Shown here: positions 11,935 through 24,180 of the stretch, piece after piece
Position numbering within the stretch: the first letter of the stretch is position 1
Layout of the letters: each line of letters opens with the position of its first letter
NCBI GenBank assembly: GCA_944472155.2
Contig: OX235277.1
Coordinates: forward strand, 33,490,804-33,554,803
Length of the DNA stretch: 64,000 bases
Reading direction: 5' to 3'
DNA from: Trichobilharzia szidati
Taxonomy: Eukaryota > Platyhelminthes > Trematoda > Strigeidida > Schistosomatidae
The notes under the pieces: generated by a model
The model's input: the letters and a program-made list of their open reading frames with translations, nothing else
Databases searched by the model: none
Told to the model about the DNA's origin: nothing
Made by a program: the position numbers and the translations under genes

Positions 11935-12262
11935 GCACTCAATTTTCAGACAGACTATGGGGAACAAGAAGACCATAGGAGATCTGAACTGTACGGATGA
12001 TTTATAATTAGTGTCTCACAAACTCCAAGATTTACAAAAAACCAACAAGTTGGGAGAAGAGTCAGAGAATACAGGATTTTAAGTGACCGTAGAGAAGAAA
12101 CACATAGGTGATGAAGGTGAAGTGCCAATCATCAGTTGGAGAAACCTAAAGGAAATCTCCCCTTTCACTTACTCGGACAAAGCCGTTTCACAGTCACAGA
12201 CAGCAAAGATGGCGATATCAGAGCAGCCGTCAATTTACTCCAAAATTGGTGTGGAAACTGAC
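11935..12262 (+). mobile_element. RTE LINE fragment (RT palm to connection)
   Basis: Aligns to the intact element from just after the RQGCLLSP region through the FADD region and into TSFTYLGS: it contains CAGACAGACTATGGGGAACA, ACTCCAAGATTTACAA and TCACTTACTCGGACAAAG. It is heavily decayed, with no usable frame. Confidence 0.7.
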
Positions 12263-12555
12263 AGCAATCAACACTGGTTGGTAAGCATTCTACTACTGAT
12301 TCACGGACGAAAGCACGCAAAATTAGTTGGTGGGTAGTAGCAGAAGCAGTAATCAATAAGATAATCTAGGTTCCAAGTGGAGCATGAAATCTATTGAAAA
12401 ATAAACTAGCTAGACAAACATACATAGAACTTAAAATTATTCCACCTTGTTCACTGCATCAGATTTATGCCATTTTATCTCACAAATATATCTATTTATT
12501 ATTCTATCCATGAGTATTTTGAAATAATTCTCAACCTATGAATCTAGTATTGATG

Positions 12556-12787
12556 CAATAGGTGCCTGACTGGTTCATTCCTGGAGTTTCTTGTTACTAA
12601 TTCTTTCTGGCCAGTCATTTGATGTTCAGTATGGAGCCAGCGAAGGCAGCTGTTGATCAAAGTCTGCAACCTGATGGAAATGCTTTCCGTGTAGTGGTCG
12701 CTATTGGTTGGTTACCTTCATCACCTCCATCTTCTCTGTGTTCATCTGGAGTCCTGCCTTCGCTGCTGCTTCTTCAGCGAAATTTTT
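12556..12787 (-). mobile_element. RTE LINE fragment, antisense, internally deleted
   Basis: The minus strand reads through the CTGAAGAAGCAGCAGCGAAG, AACACAGAGAAGATGGAGGT segment. It then jumps to the region around the AACAGCTGCCTTCGCTGG segment and the AGAAAGAATTAGTAACAAGA segment near the element's 3' third. Two blocks of the intact element are joined by a deletion. Confidence 0.68.
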
Positions 12788-12789
12788 GA

Positions 12790-13850
12790 ATAGAGCTTAT
12801 TTCTCTGAGAAACTGTGATAATCCTTCATTTGTACGCGGTAAATGAAACTGTGAATATATATAATATGATTTGGACAGATTAGTAATCCTACTAGTATTA
12901 AGTGAGTAAGCGATGTTTTAACTATGCCTACAACCTGTAAAAACAAAGACACCACAGCTAGCGAAACTTCAGAACAGCTTGAAACCCTAAATTCCATTCA
13001 GAATGCAAAGGAATGACAAAAAACCACTTAAGGATACGTTTTATATCGTTTGTGTGTACCACTAACGATAAAAGTAAAAGTCGATGACGCAGTGTTGTAT
13101 AAATACACGCAGTGTTTTCAGATTATCAGATATAAACTGAAATAATACAGTTGTATGTATGCAAGGTTTCAACCTTACTATTTCTGCATCATTAGGTAGT
13201 ACTGATTTGTCGATTAAACTATCACAGAAAGCTTCAGATGTCTGAACTATATTTTGTAGTTGAAGTCCTGAGTGGAAATAATTTAAAATATTAGGGCAGA
13301 ATAGAAAACTCAGTCCCAATGAGATTGTATATAAACGCCAACTTCCACCCTGTTACATACACTCCTTTTTTACTAAAGATAACCATCTGTTTACTACACC
13401 AGATAATCCACAGACGTTATTTAACAAAACTGCACTTGGTGTGAATGTGACCCATGTGACTTATAAGCACTCCAATGGGTTCTGAGTTCAAATCCCGCTT
13501 CAGCTTACCTTATTAGTCATAAGAACAAAAGATGTGGATGAAGGTGCACGCATGGTAGACGGCGACATCTGGTCGGGGAAATAATAATAATGAATTTTAA
13601 CTCAGCAAAAGTTGTCCAAACCTTAAGAAGTGTGCAGTGAGGTGGCAGTAAACCATGACCCAATAGTTAATAATTAAAACATTCAAGTTAATAAGGTACA
13701 GAGCTGCAACACCGGTTTAAACACACATACAGAGTGTAGACTCAGAATTTCTCTTCATCGAGAGCGAAGAATTACAAAGTGGAATGATAAAACAATACTG
13801 CATGTCTACCTAAAACATACTGACTGAGTCTGCTCAAATTTATTGTTTCT
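12790..13850. other. Intronic spacer
   Basis: Apart from a tRNA-like scrap (13440-13520) nothing is recognised. Short frames at 12797-12997 and 13062-13319 on the minus strand lack motifs. Confidence 0.5.
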
Positions 13851-14341
13851 ATTAAAACACACTCTTGGAACATTATAGGCACCAACAAATGTGTCACACA
13901 AAATATCATAGTTTGTGCGACAGCTGGGATAATCCTCCGATGCCTAGACCAAAGCAGGTAGGCGGTTGTCTTAACGGGCCACCTCCTTCTCCAGCCTTTC
14001 ACACGAAGTATAATCCACAACGAAGTCGATCAGTGTCACCAGCTACCTACCTTACCATGGTCCTTAGTGTCCCAAACACGTTCATACGCCATTCCATCCC
14101 TTCCGATTGTGGAACTCATCTACACCATACATTCCGAATCAGAATTTCCAAGATCCCTTAGGTAGATTGACCCCCATGTCCACTAGTCCGGTTGTAAGCG
14201 CCAGGTGTTCGAGTTCACCCCTTCACTTTTGTGAGGAGCACTCCTGCCTCATGAAGTAGTCAGTGAATATGACTTACCTGGCAGAGACTATGACCACGTG
14301 GGAACAATTCAGGAGGAAGATCGAAGTCTATCTACCCTCGG
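13851..14341. repeat. Unclassified 490-bp repeat R1, copy 1
   Basis: Very similar over its whole length to 28261-28745. Landmarks: GGAACATTATAGGCACCAAC, CTAGTCCGGTTGTAAGCGCC, GTGTTCGAGTTCACCCC (B-box-like), CATGAAGTAGTCAGTGAATA, AGATCGAAGTCTATCTACCC. Short frames differ between copies, so it is probably non-coding. Confidence 0.85.
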
Positions 14342-14344
14342 TTG

Positions 14345-15634
14345 AAACAGGTTGTTTATGGAGATATCTCCTTAAATAAAGAACGAGACGAATGCATGCA
14401 AAATGGAGGAGAAAACACACACCTCAATTCGATCGATGTTCAGAATGCAATAGGAACACATCTTTTCACCAAAATGAATTATTTTCCCATGGGAAAAACA
14501 AGAGCAAAAAAATACAGCGAAACAGACAAACAAATTCCCACCCACCCCTAATATTGACTTTTGGGCTAGTCACTTTCTACCTGGGGAGGATATCACTGAT
14601 ACACACGCACATACGAGGAATGAGATTATTTCCATACTGCTGATGATTACTAGTCAAAGGTGAAAAAAATATAACTAATACAGAAATTCATTTGACCTTT
14701 ATGCTCATTTCATGCAAAATTCAACCCAATTTTTAAGTGGTCATAGTTGTTTTTTCCATTCATAACAGGGATGAGTTCACCTAAAGGTCAAGGATACACC
14801 TTCATTTTTCTCCTTGCCATGTCATACCACAATTAGGAGACATAAGAGAATAGAGTAACTCATAATAAACAACCTAGATTAGTCTACAGAATAACCTAGT
14901 AGTATATTATGCATGAGTAAAAGACCGTAAAACTGCGACACACAATTGATGGACATATATATCCTCTGCTATACGACGGAGACAAATAATAACAACTACA
15001 AAGCAGACAAGGTGATTAACTGAACAAGAATGAGAAAAATATGGGGGAAGGCAGGGTTGGAGGCGATCTAGAGTGAGTGATATTAGTAAAATCTGATGTG
15101 AATACACACACACGCACATCAAAGTCCAATTACTTATTCGGTCAACTGTGTTGTAGAGTGAGTAGAAGCAAAAAGGGTCGAAATGTATGCTGGATGGATG
15201 TGATAGAGAAAGAGTGAATTAATGAGGTAGACAGGATGGAGCATATACAAGATATGTATGTATATACATATATAATGAGGGCAGGAAAACTTTCCTTCTC
15301 TAGTATTTCATCATATGAGCCAACTCCTCAATTTTTCCATCAATTAAAGCAATCGATCAATCTGTCAATCACTAATTTAGTAATACTCATCTATGGCATG
15401 TATGTACGTATTATTATTATTCCAACATTAAACGTGTATGTGTAGGTGAGATGATATCAGAAAACAAAATACTGATTCCTCTAGAAAAAAATATATATTT
15501 CAGTCTATATCGATTGCCTCCTTCCTTCCTTATAGATTTTGGGGATAACCAGTAAATGGATCGATAACTTTTCCAAACAGGAATTATATAAAAAAGCAAA
15601 ATAATACTTGTAGAATTTTAAGTTACATCACTTA
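14345..15634. other. Intronic spacer
   Basis: Nothing recognised except a TATG/TA-rich palindromic run near 15253-15275. Confidence 0.55.
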
Positions 15635-15945
15635 CTAAAATGAGTTAGAGAACCACTGAAAACCACGGAGTGCCGGAGAGCTGTTTCACCCTAGTTTGGT
15701 GTTCTTCAGAAGTCTGAACCCACCACCTCACAAAGGATTGAAATCGGAACATTCAGGTACCGGGGCGAGTAAGCTACTAGCACAACCATTTTTTCATGAA
15801 TCCTAACCTCTGCCAATTCATGATACATAGAACGAAGGCTAGCAGATGTTATCAGCAAGTAGCTGTCTCCACACCTTACCGAAAGCCCTGGTAACAACTG
15901 CTTACTAGAACTGAAAAAAATCCATCCCATAGTCAATCACTAATT
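15635..15945 (-). mobile_element. SINE-C copy with decayed hammerhead
   Basis: The minus strand includes GGTGTGGAGACAGCTACTTG, ATCATGAATTGGCAGAGGTT, B-box-like GATTTCAATCC and the hammerhead region CTGAAGAACACCAAACTAGG, TGAAACAGCTCTCCGG (core CTGAAGA instead of CTGATGA; GAAA kept). Confidence 0.6.
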
Positions 15946-16261
15946 GGAAATAGATTTATTTTCAAGTATTGGTATACAGGGATTTGACTGACTTCAATGA
16001 GGATAGATCGATTACATCTTGGGTTCAATGAGTGCGTACCGCTGAAAAGCCCAAACCAGAAGGAAACAGTCATAAAGTACCACCCCCTGCTTTTCAGTAT
16101 TTCCCCAACACATACCCGTTCGTCACCTCAATTGAAATAAGTCGAATTTCATGCAAACTAACAGCTGAAAATTTGATGAATTTTCGCCATAATATCTATC
16201 CATTCCCCTCAAAAAGGATTTAAACAGTATTTTGTATGAATCGGATTTTCAACTCTAATGT

Positions 16262-16712
16262 CATGTCAGTCAGTTCTTCATAGATTTGGCGTGACAACTA
16301 AAGTATTCTCAACAGGCTACTTACTGCAGACTTTCATTAACGGTTGCCTTCACTCATTACTGAAGATCAGATGGCCAGTCAGTAAGAAAGGATCACAGAC
16401 AAGGCAAATTCGTAAAGAACCAACCAAAAACCTATCACCCAATAAATATGCAGAAGGAAATAGAGATGAACTGGAAACACTCTGAGAAGACCACTGAATG
16501 AGACCTCGAGAGACAGACAGACTTTCGAGTGGAGTACGAATGGGAGATGGCCAATTTGGCATGGGTCCGAGGATGACATGGAGATCGTGTGAGGAGGAGG
16601 AGGAGATGGGCGTCTATGGGCAGTCGTCGTGGAACCAGCTGAAAAAGATTGCAGGAAACAGAATGAAATGGAGTTGAGTTCTGCTGAAGCTCTATGTTTC
16701 AGAGGAGAGGAT
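16262..16712 (+). mobile_element. RTE LINE 3' fragment
   Basis: Matches the C-terminal third of the element: CAGACTTTCATTAACGGTTG, then the TGGCCAGTCAGTAAG, GACATGGAGATCGTGTGAGG and GCTGAAGCTCTATGTTTCAG blocks. It ends near the expected 3' terminus without an AAT tail. Confidence 0.75.
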
Positions 16713-17639
16713 AGTCACCCATATGCGTTGTAGACTCTAGGATCGAATACTAATAGTTTGTCTGTAAAGCGTATTTTGTAAATACACACAAAATATCACA
16801 TAATGTTTCTTGAATGAATTCATCTAACGCTTAAAATCAATCTAGCCTATTTTTCCTTCAGTGATAGATGCATCAATATGATGTAAAGATTCGCGTAGTT
16901 TTTTCTCTTTCATCAAAACTCTAAAATGTGGACACATTGAAGTAACCGATCGCATACATTTGTGTGTGTCTGTATGTATTTGCATGTGTATGTACCTGCA
17001 ATTTAGATCTCGAAAGCTAAACAAAAAAAACTGTAACCACACTCACTAAATTAGCTGCAATTTCTGTTAAATTTCACGAAGTATGCATGAGTGGTATGCA
17101 TACTAAAATTAGGCCAGTGCACTATTCCTACTGTGTTCGATAAAGTTAAGGTACAAACAAATTTAGTTGAAACAGTGGGACAAAAAAAGATGAAATATAC
17201 TCCACAATAACCTCAAGGTCGTAAGAGGAAATAACATTTATTGGCTTGTTATGATGCACAGAAACATTTCTGATAGCTTAATGAAGATGTAAGATACTAC
17301 TATGCAGTAGTGCTTAGTGGTGCATACTTGAAGTGTTCTTCGAAAGCATCATCGAACAATATTGGAGTTTTTTCCGTGTAAACTCATAAGTCTACTAAAC
17401 ATGTTGGAATATTACAAAAAGTGTAATCAGAGCACACTGTTTGTCTATTATTGTGTAGCTTATCATCTAGCTGACTCCCACGCAACTGTTGGAAACTATC
17501 CATCCAGAATAAAATTCAGTAGTATAGATCAATTCGTGACTCATGTTTCATATTCACTATAATAAGTGGTACTTTCTACACCACTATCTGTTGAACTCAT
17601 ACAGTTCTCTGAGCTGTGCGTCCAAGTTGACGCCTAATA
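16713..17639. other. Intronic spacer
   Basis: No family match. Sequence 17362-17562 is open on the plus strand but shows no motif. Confidence 0.5.
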
Positions 17640-18375
17640 ATTCCCTTACAAAAAAGGAGGGTGATATGGAAATCAATATTTGATTAGATCTTATCACAAT
17701 TAACAAGACGTGAACAAGATGGAATACTGTAAAAAGACCCATCTACAAAAAGCCAACGTGGAAAGGATAATTTGCTAACTTTCACAGTTGGGTACCCCTA
17801 TATACAAATAAAACCTGATCAATTCACTGAGCCACAAATTCTCCAGCATTTGCAGCTCTGATACTATGGGCAAATACATAAAACAACTTCAAAGTCATCT
17901 ACGGAATACGTGGAAATGTTGCTAAAAGAGAAGCAATGACAATTCACATGTGTAAACCTGAACTCTGCATACAAAAGAAGTTTGTTCAGTCATTAAATCT
18001 ACACTGGACCTGATTTATTTTAACACCAAATACGTAATCGTTGTTTCTTAATTATATTATTTTCTTCCTCCACCCCTAATTACATCTCTACCCCTTATTA
18101 CTACTGTAGTTGACTTTTGTTCAATTTTAATTCTAGCTGAGCTCTACTCAACCCCATCAATTAGATTACGTCACTCAACTTGTTTATTTAATCTTATTTT
18201 AGTTGCTAACCCATTAGCGAAATTTGTTATCTAAAATCTACAATTCTGATGATAAATCTTTGGAAATATTCATTTTGTTGCTAAGAAAAATAACTTATGT
18301 ATGTGCGACAGCTTGAAAATGATTTCGCCGAAAAGAGTAACTCTTCGCTGAACGCCTTTTCTTTTATATGATTCA
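17640..18375 (+). mobile_element. Penelope-like element, RT C terminus/endonuclease tail plus terminal repeat
   Basis: The plus strand carries remnants around GACCCATCTACAAAAAGCCA, TTTCACAGTTGGGTACCCCT and CTGATCAATTCACTGAGCCA. These are the thumb end of a Penelope RT, followed by NNFKVIYGIRGNV and KPELCIQKKFVQSLNLHW (C-terminal endonuclease end). The endonuclease core between them is deleted. Sequence 18020-18375 has no frame and includes CAGCTTGAAAATGATTTCGC, AACTCTTCGCTGAACGCCTT, shared with 58590-58650. A new Penelope ORF starts directly after it. Confidence 0.6.
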
Positions 18376-18670
18376 ATGGAAATTTTTAAGTCCCTCAAAT
18401 ATTGGAAGGACAGAATGACGGTGAAGGAGCTGGACAGTTCCCTGTGTTACTCCTCCAAGCTCGCAGTAGTGAAGGCAGAGATACAGTTCTTAAGAGAATG
18501 TTTAGATCGACATGAATATCCAAAGATGTATTGGAAATCACTCAGACGCAATCATATCCATCCGAATACAAGAACACTCAAGCGACACAATTAACAACAT
18601 TAACTCCATCCAATCACATGTCCCCGAACTAGAGCAAAACGTCGACTTACGAGTTCATGAAGTCTTTGAT
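18376..18670 (+). mobile_element. Penelope-like element, N-terminal ORF fragment
   Basis: ATG 18376 opens a frame with TVKELDSSLCYSSKLAVVKA, EIQFLRECLDRHEYPKMYWK and SLRRNHIHPN. The minus-strand segment at 19828-20135 encodes the same pattern. The K(A)-E-x-x-F-L-x-x-C...P arrangement is like the N-terminal region ahead of Penelope RT domains. It lies head-to-tail behind the 3' end of another copy (17640-18375), the tandem layout usual for Penelope elements. The frame breaks after 18594. Confidence 0.55.
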
Positions 18671-19089
18671 TTTAATCAATATTTAGTCTACCAATTGATA
18701 CTCCTTTTAAAAATAAAGCCACTATTAACATTATTATATTATGGTATATTGGCAAATATCGACCTAAATGCTTTTCAACATATTTGTTTTAATTGTTACT
18801 CAGCTACCAAATACATATTTGTTAATACAATTCACAGTGATATATATATGAAGACTGATGATTAGGTTTAATTGCCGCAAATCTCAGTAAGTTTAGACGG
18901 ATTAGAAACTATGCACTAGTGATAAAAGGTCAAACGATCAGTAGTACATTGTTTAAGCTCAATTACCTGGGATAAGTTTTTTGTGTACCGGGCTAAGGAT
19001 CAGTGATGCTTACCCAGTTACTCACGCTGAAGTAGATGATGAGGGGCTCGAACTCAAGACTCATCAGTTGAAAACTGAGTGCTTTGTAC

Positions 19090-19827
19090 GAAGAAAATGA
19101 AATCACAATATGATGTCAATTATTATGTTAGAAAGAATATTAAATCCCAAGTGACATTACAAAGTAGACGTTAAATAATACAATGTCACTGAACAACTTC
19201 TGTGATCCTAGATCATATTGTCAAATATATTCCTAACTACCTGTTGTTTATTCCTCAAAAGGCAGACTAGTTTAAAATTCATACTATTACACAAAAAGAA
19301 GGATATGTAATATATTATCTTCTAAGTATAGTAGTATTAATTTGTCAAGTTAGTTATACACATCAGCATTACTATCCTATCCCAATATGTTTGTTAACTT
19401 CACTGTGAACCAGTGTGAATGAATCTAGTCACGCAACACCTTATGCCAAAACAGACATTTGATATCCAACCGTCTTGAGAACACTTTCACACACACACAG
19501 GCACACATTTGAGACATTACCCGACTAGTGATTTTTTGTCAGAATGTAACAATTAAGTAACATTAACTTAACTGAGAGAAAGTAGAGAGAAAGCGAAAGA
19601 CACAACGGGACGGGAGAGAGACAGAAGAAAACCCTTTGAAGACAAAGTAACCAAAAATGACATAAAACGAAAGATGACAATGATAATGCATCTGTAACAT
19701 TTCGATGAAAATTAAAATGTGAAAAAGGAAGAAATGAGAAATACTGAATTCATAAATAATCCCCATCCAGACACTAATGAAAAGAGAACACGTAGTTCAG
19801 CTTCGTATAGGTCTGAAGATCTTTGGG
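19090..19827. other. Intronic spacer
   Basis: A CA tract at 19488-19508 and a GA-rich stretch at 19570-19650; nothing else recognised. Confidence 0.55.
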
Positions 19828-20135
19828 AAATATTCCTTTAGAGCTCTGGGACTAGTAATCGAAAGGAATCGGCACAATTCAGTGCATGACTTCTAAGTGA
19901 CTTTGTATTAAGACATATGTGATTCCGTCGCAGTGCTTTCCAGAACCATTTAGGATATTCGTGATTATTGACAAAATCCTCGAAAAAATTAATTTTCGCA
20001 TTCACTACAGCAAGCTTGACAGAGTGCCGAAGAAACCCATTGAGTTCCTTGACTGTCAAGGAGTCCTTACTCTCTTTCAATTCATGAACTACGTGTTTTG
20101 TTTGCATTAAATACTGAATTATTTGAAACATTTAG
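19828..20135 (-). mobile_element. Penelope-like element, N-terminal ORF fragment, antisense
   Basis: The minus strand (ATG 20131) reads HELKESKDSLTVKELNGFLR, KLAVVNAKINFFEDFVNNHE and YPKWFWKALRRNHICLNT, clearly homologous to 18376-18670. It stops after LLVPEL. SINE-B begins 15 bases further on. Confidence 0.55.
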
Positions 20136-20150
20136 CCTTTGTTTATTAGT

Positions 20151-20336
20151 TTGGCGCAGTGGTTAGGACTCTCTTCGACCATGCACATGGTCCGGGGTTC
20201 GATCCCCTGCCGACGAACACCTGATATCTATGGTCGGCCTGCAAAATTTGGGCTACCGATATCACATGCTGAAAATTCCATACCTGTACCATAAAATAGG
20301 GTGTGGAATCAAGCTGTAATCAAAAAAAATAAAACA
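20151..20336 (+). mobile_element. SINE-B copy
   Basis: tRNA-like head (TTGGCGCAGTGGTTAGGACT; B box GGTTCGATCCCC), then ATCTATGGTCGGCCTGCAAA, TTTGGGCTACCGATATCACA, and AAGCTGTAATCAAAAAAAAT. The head resembles that of SINE-A but the body is unrelated to the RTE. Confidence 0.8.
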
Positions 20337-20339
20337 TTG

Positions 20340-20774
20340 AATCACCAGTTCGAAAGTCCCTATACCTACTGTATTTCGGACAGAAAGGTAGTAAGTATCA
20401 TTTTGGCCACTACACATTCACACACACAAAGCGCGGTTCACTGCAAACTGTACACATTTTTTAGTGATATCGAATCAAGCACTGCTGGTTGATGTGTGCT
20501 TTTTTGTGATATATCAGACAGTCAATAATACTGAATGAAAATAGTCACTTTGTATTATTAAGACGACATCTGTGGGGAGAAGTTGAAATCCAGTCCATAA
20601 TATATACAAAGAATTAAGTAAAACGATATAAGGCTACTACTATTCGTTGACATCGTTTCAACGCACTGAAACAATCTTCCAAGTCAATTTTGATTTTCCA
20701 GTTAAATTGATTGAAACGAAATGTTTGGCCTCTATTGACATGTCGGTGGCTCTTAGTACGGAAGATTAACATGA
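20340..20774. other. Intronic spacer
   Basis: Nothing recognised. Confidence 0.55.
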
Positions 20775-20910
20775 GGTAATCTGGTGGCTGGTGACTAGCA
20801 ATGGAACACTATCACTCGCTCGGGGGATTGCAGGTACGTACAGTTGACGAGTTCCAAAAATAGGACGAAATTGCGCCCGGGATTTCACTGCTAGTCAACA
20901 TCAACAAAAT
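20775..20910 (+). mobile_element. Sm-alpha-type repeat with hammerhead
   Basis: GGTGGCTGGTGACTAGCAAT on the left is the inverse of CACTGCTAGTCAACAT on the right. In between is the classical schistosome ribozyme layout (20829-20900). No clear B box in this copy. Confidence 0.65.
20829..20900 (+). ncRNA. Schistosome Sm-alpha hammerhead ribozyme, degenerate
   Basis: Stem I strand with its bulge (GCAGGTACGTACAG), core TTGACGA (CTGATGA expected), stem II GTTCC-AAAAAT-AGGAC, GAAA, stem III side TTGCGCCCGGG, and stem I return GGATTTCACTGCTAG. C3 to T and U7 to C: the C3-G8 pair is lost, so activity is doubtful. Confidence 0.65.
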
Positions 20911-21394
20911 CTTCCATGTTATTTAAAAAATCTAATACATTCATCCCGCATAACTGATAGATTACATTGAAGGACGTCGAATAAAACAGCAGTGGTCATA
21001 CACTTTGGTGACAAGTAAGACAGACAAACCAGTGTAAAACTTTACAAATACGTGAAAAGTTGTGTAATGAGGTGGAACAGTAAAATGAAGATGTCTGAAA
21101 AATCTTTAGAATTCTGAAAAACAAATAGTAAACAATGATCACTCATTATCACACACACCTTAAACAGCACGAACCACATACATCCCTTTCTAATATCTAT
21201 CAAATCAATATGTATGATGATGACCTTACAGATAGATTGACAGCCTTGGAAATTATTCACGACCTAATTACAGTTTTTCTAATCAACATTGTTTAGCATG
21301 CATAACAAATGTACCAGACAGGCACTTTATATTGACGACATACCCCAATTATGAAAAGTAAAAGGTTTGAAATTTCAGTGGCGATAGTGTTACT

Positions 21395-21558
21395 CATTTT
21401 ACGAAGGGAGGTTGCCATTCTCATGCCTAAGCTTCCCTCTTTCACAGGCTTACACTATTGGCTAGTTAACTAGGTGAGGCTTCGAAATGTATCAGTGGAC
21501 GGGTATCAAACCACAGGCATGATTAATGAGAAGTCTATCATTGAACCACCGATGCATC
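21395..21558 (-). mobile_element. SINE-A copy, partial
   Basis: Minus strand: decayed tRNA-like head, AAGAGGGAAGCTTAGGCATG and GGCAACCTCCCTTCGT. The 3' tail is lost. Confidence 0.6.
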
Positions 21559-21559
21559 A

Positions 21560-22820
21560 ACTACTTGCGATCGCCGACAGTCGAATGTCGGACTGACTGC
21601 TTGCGCTCAATCATTTTAAAGTGTAAGTACTATCATATAAGCCCATGCACTAGCAACGCTGAATTTATGATGATAGTGATAACGACGGTTGTAGTAGCAG
21701 TGAAAGCAAACAAAGAACACTAATAGCTTGTCCATTTGGAGTGAATAACATACATGATATACAAATACATATGTAAATTTCTGTTTTTGAAAAATGAACG
21801 GTACAAATTACAGACAACTTCTAAAAGCATACAAAAACAAGGGGAAAAATTAACTCTAAAACAAATACTTTAGACCACCTAAGAAACAGTAAAAACATAC
21901 AATCGCTTTCTGTGATTCCTTTACAAGCATCATTCATTCTATTACTATTGTTGCTACAATTATTATTACTATTATTGTCCTTAGACAAAGTACATTTGAA
22001 GAAAAATATTACTTTTTTTATCACGACTAAAAATGAAAAGTGAGACAAGAAAAAGTAAAGTCAGTAAAATGAACTGAATTTAAAGGAGAGACTTTGTCAG
22101 AAACCAGCATCAGTTAAGGAAAGATAATCATTGGAAACGGATGTTGGTTTGTGATAAAATCTAACAATTGAAATTAATCCGAATCCCTAACAAAATCCCA
22201 ACAGCAATCTTCAGTTCATCGATGGCTATTGGACTGATATCCTGAAGCTATACTGAGAAGTCATGGCCAGTGGGATCTACCACGTCATGGTGAAACAGAT
22301 GAGCACCTAAGATATTGATATCGGTTGAGGGCAGCGCTATTTCACGAATTAACAAAGTCAGAATTCACGGGCTGGTTTTCAATGATATCTCTAACTGATT
22401 TTGCTTCGTGACAAAACCTAACAACTGTAATACATTAACAGATTTTAGAGAACACACAATGAGTGAATGCATCTGCACGATTGAGAACAACTTTTCAGAT
22501 ATATCACTAGCCAACTATACCAATAAATGACACTTAGAATATCTGGGTCCCCAACCAGGAAGACTACACAAATGCCAATATAGTCTGTTTTGGTTTAATT
22601 ATTCTTAACTCTTTTTACGAAGCGATCCTATATCACCTAAGATTGCTCAATAAGGATTGCGACAGCATGGTATGTACAACACATTTCCCAACCACATCAA
22701 TCGATGTGCCTTCACGACTTCATCGAATGACTCTCCCTCTTAACACCTAACACTCTGCATCTTATCTCATTAGTACTGACCATATTGCTCAACCATCTAG
22801 GATCAACATAGGTGACGAAG
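21560..22820. other. Intronic spacer with one SINE-C remnant
   Basis: Apart from 22085-22435, no match. An ATT/TTG repeat lies near 21955-21980. Confidence 0.5.
22085..22435. repeat. SINE-C remnant with inverted ends
   Basis: The left end AACCAGCATCAGTTAAGGAA and right end CTGGTTTTCAATGATATCTC are inverted versions of each other; the interior AGTCATGGCCAGTGGGATCT matches the SINE-C middle. No core ribozyme bases survive. Confidence 0.35.
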
Positions 22821-23465
22821 ATACCTTACCAACAATAACAACAAGCACCAATCACCATCAACAAGAGAAATTTGAAGGAGTTCACTTCTTACACTTATCT
22901 AGGCAGCATCGTTTCAACTGCACATGCACGGTATGGATGAAGATGTCAAAGCCAGGATCTGAAAGGCAGGAGAGAAATCCATTAATCTGAAATCAGTCTG
23001 GAAATTCATTGCACTCAGCATAAAGAGCGAAATTCGAGTTTTCAACACCAATGTTAAGTTGGTTCTTCCATATGAGTCGGAAACTTGATGCATTATGAAA
23101 AGCATTTCCGTTAGGCTACTGTCAACTTTCACATCAACAGCTGCCTTCTCTGGCTCCATACTGACGATGAGATGGTTGACCAGAAAGAATAAGAAACAAG
23201 AAACTCCAGGAATGAACCAGTCAGGCACCTATTGCACAACAAATATGCCGAAGAAAATGGAGGTGGATCGAAGACTGTCGAGTGACATCGCACACCAGGC
23301 CATCTCTCAATTGGAACACAAATGTGAAACGATGAGTTGGGAATCCGTGTCAGAAGATGAAACCTTATGGTCAGTCGTGAAGCCAGCTACGAACGACTGC
23401 AGAGAACCGTATGAAATGGGGACGAGCTGTTGAAGTTCAGTGTTCCACTATGGTCAAAGACATCT
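22820..23465 (+). mobile_element. RTE LINE 3' fragment
   Basis: Begins in the AACAACAAGCACCAATCACC segment and covers CTATCTAGGCAGCATCGTTT, AACACCAATGTTAAGTTGGT and the GCCGAAGAAAATGGAGGTGG block to TTGAAGTTCAGTGTTCCACT. It contains many substitutions and small indels. Confidence 0.75.
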
Positions 23466-24180
23466 GGTCTCTTCAGTTACAACGGCCATGTTCCCAAGCC
23501 GTGAGGAAAGACGGAGTGGACTGCTGCTTAGTGTGCACAAATCCTTTCATAGAAAATCAACATTTCTTATGGTAGTCATAATAACAATAACAGTATTAAA
23601 ATCACCGTCGTGTTAAAAATTGACTACAAGACAAAGACAAGATTTGCGTAGTGTAGGTAAGACAAAATATTACCTACCCTATTTTCAACGTTAATACTGG
23701 GTGGCGAGGGTGGGGAGTTCCAACTCTATTTTCTGTCACAAACTACTGACCATCCTTCATCCAGGTCTTCAAACAAGCGCACACACACAGTCTCAGACAA
23801 ACGCGAAAACGAACAACAATAAGAAGAATTAGGATGCTTAATCACGTTCCAAAAGAAAGGAAATAATTATGTTTACAGACTATATATACAAATTTATATA
23901 TATATATATATCGGTTGAATCAGTTAGCTTCTTTGTCTATCTAATTGACATACTCGTTATCAATATCACAGTCATCTCCATCTTCAAAGCGTCAACGCAC
24001 ACACACGCACACACGATACATACGTGCAAACAAAACACAGAATGACTATATTTTCGAGTCTGTAAGAATTTTTAACTAATTTCATGACCGACAAAAGTCA
24101 ATAAAAGTTAGAAGGCTAGTAATTGAAAACCAAAGAAGACTTGAACAGATGTTTCAACTCACTTTAATACTATTCACTGT
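23466..24180. other. Intronic spacer
   Basis: An AT microsatellite (23884-23912) and CA tracts (23780, 24000). No exon. Confidence 0.55.

Noticed and set aside
18240..18290. CTGATGA...GAAA in the Penelope terminal repeat (about 18247-18275) as a hammerhead
   Set aside because: The bases between (TAAATCTTTG) cannot form stem II and no flanking stems are evident. Penelope elements can carry hammerheads, but this one is not supported.
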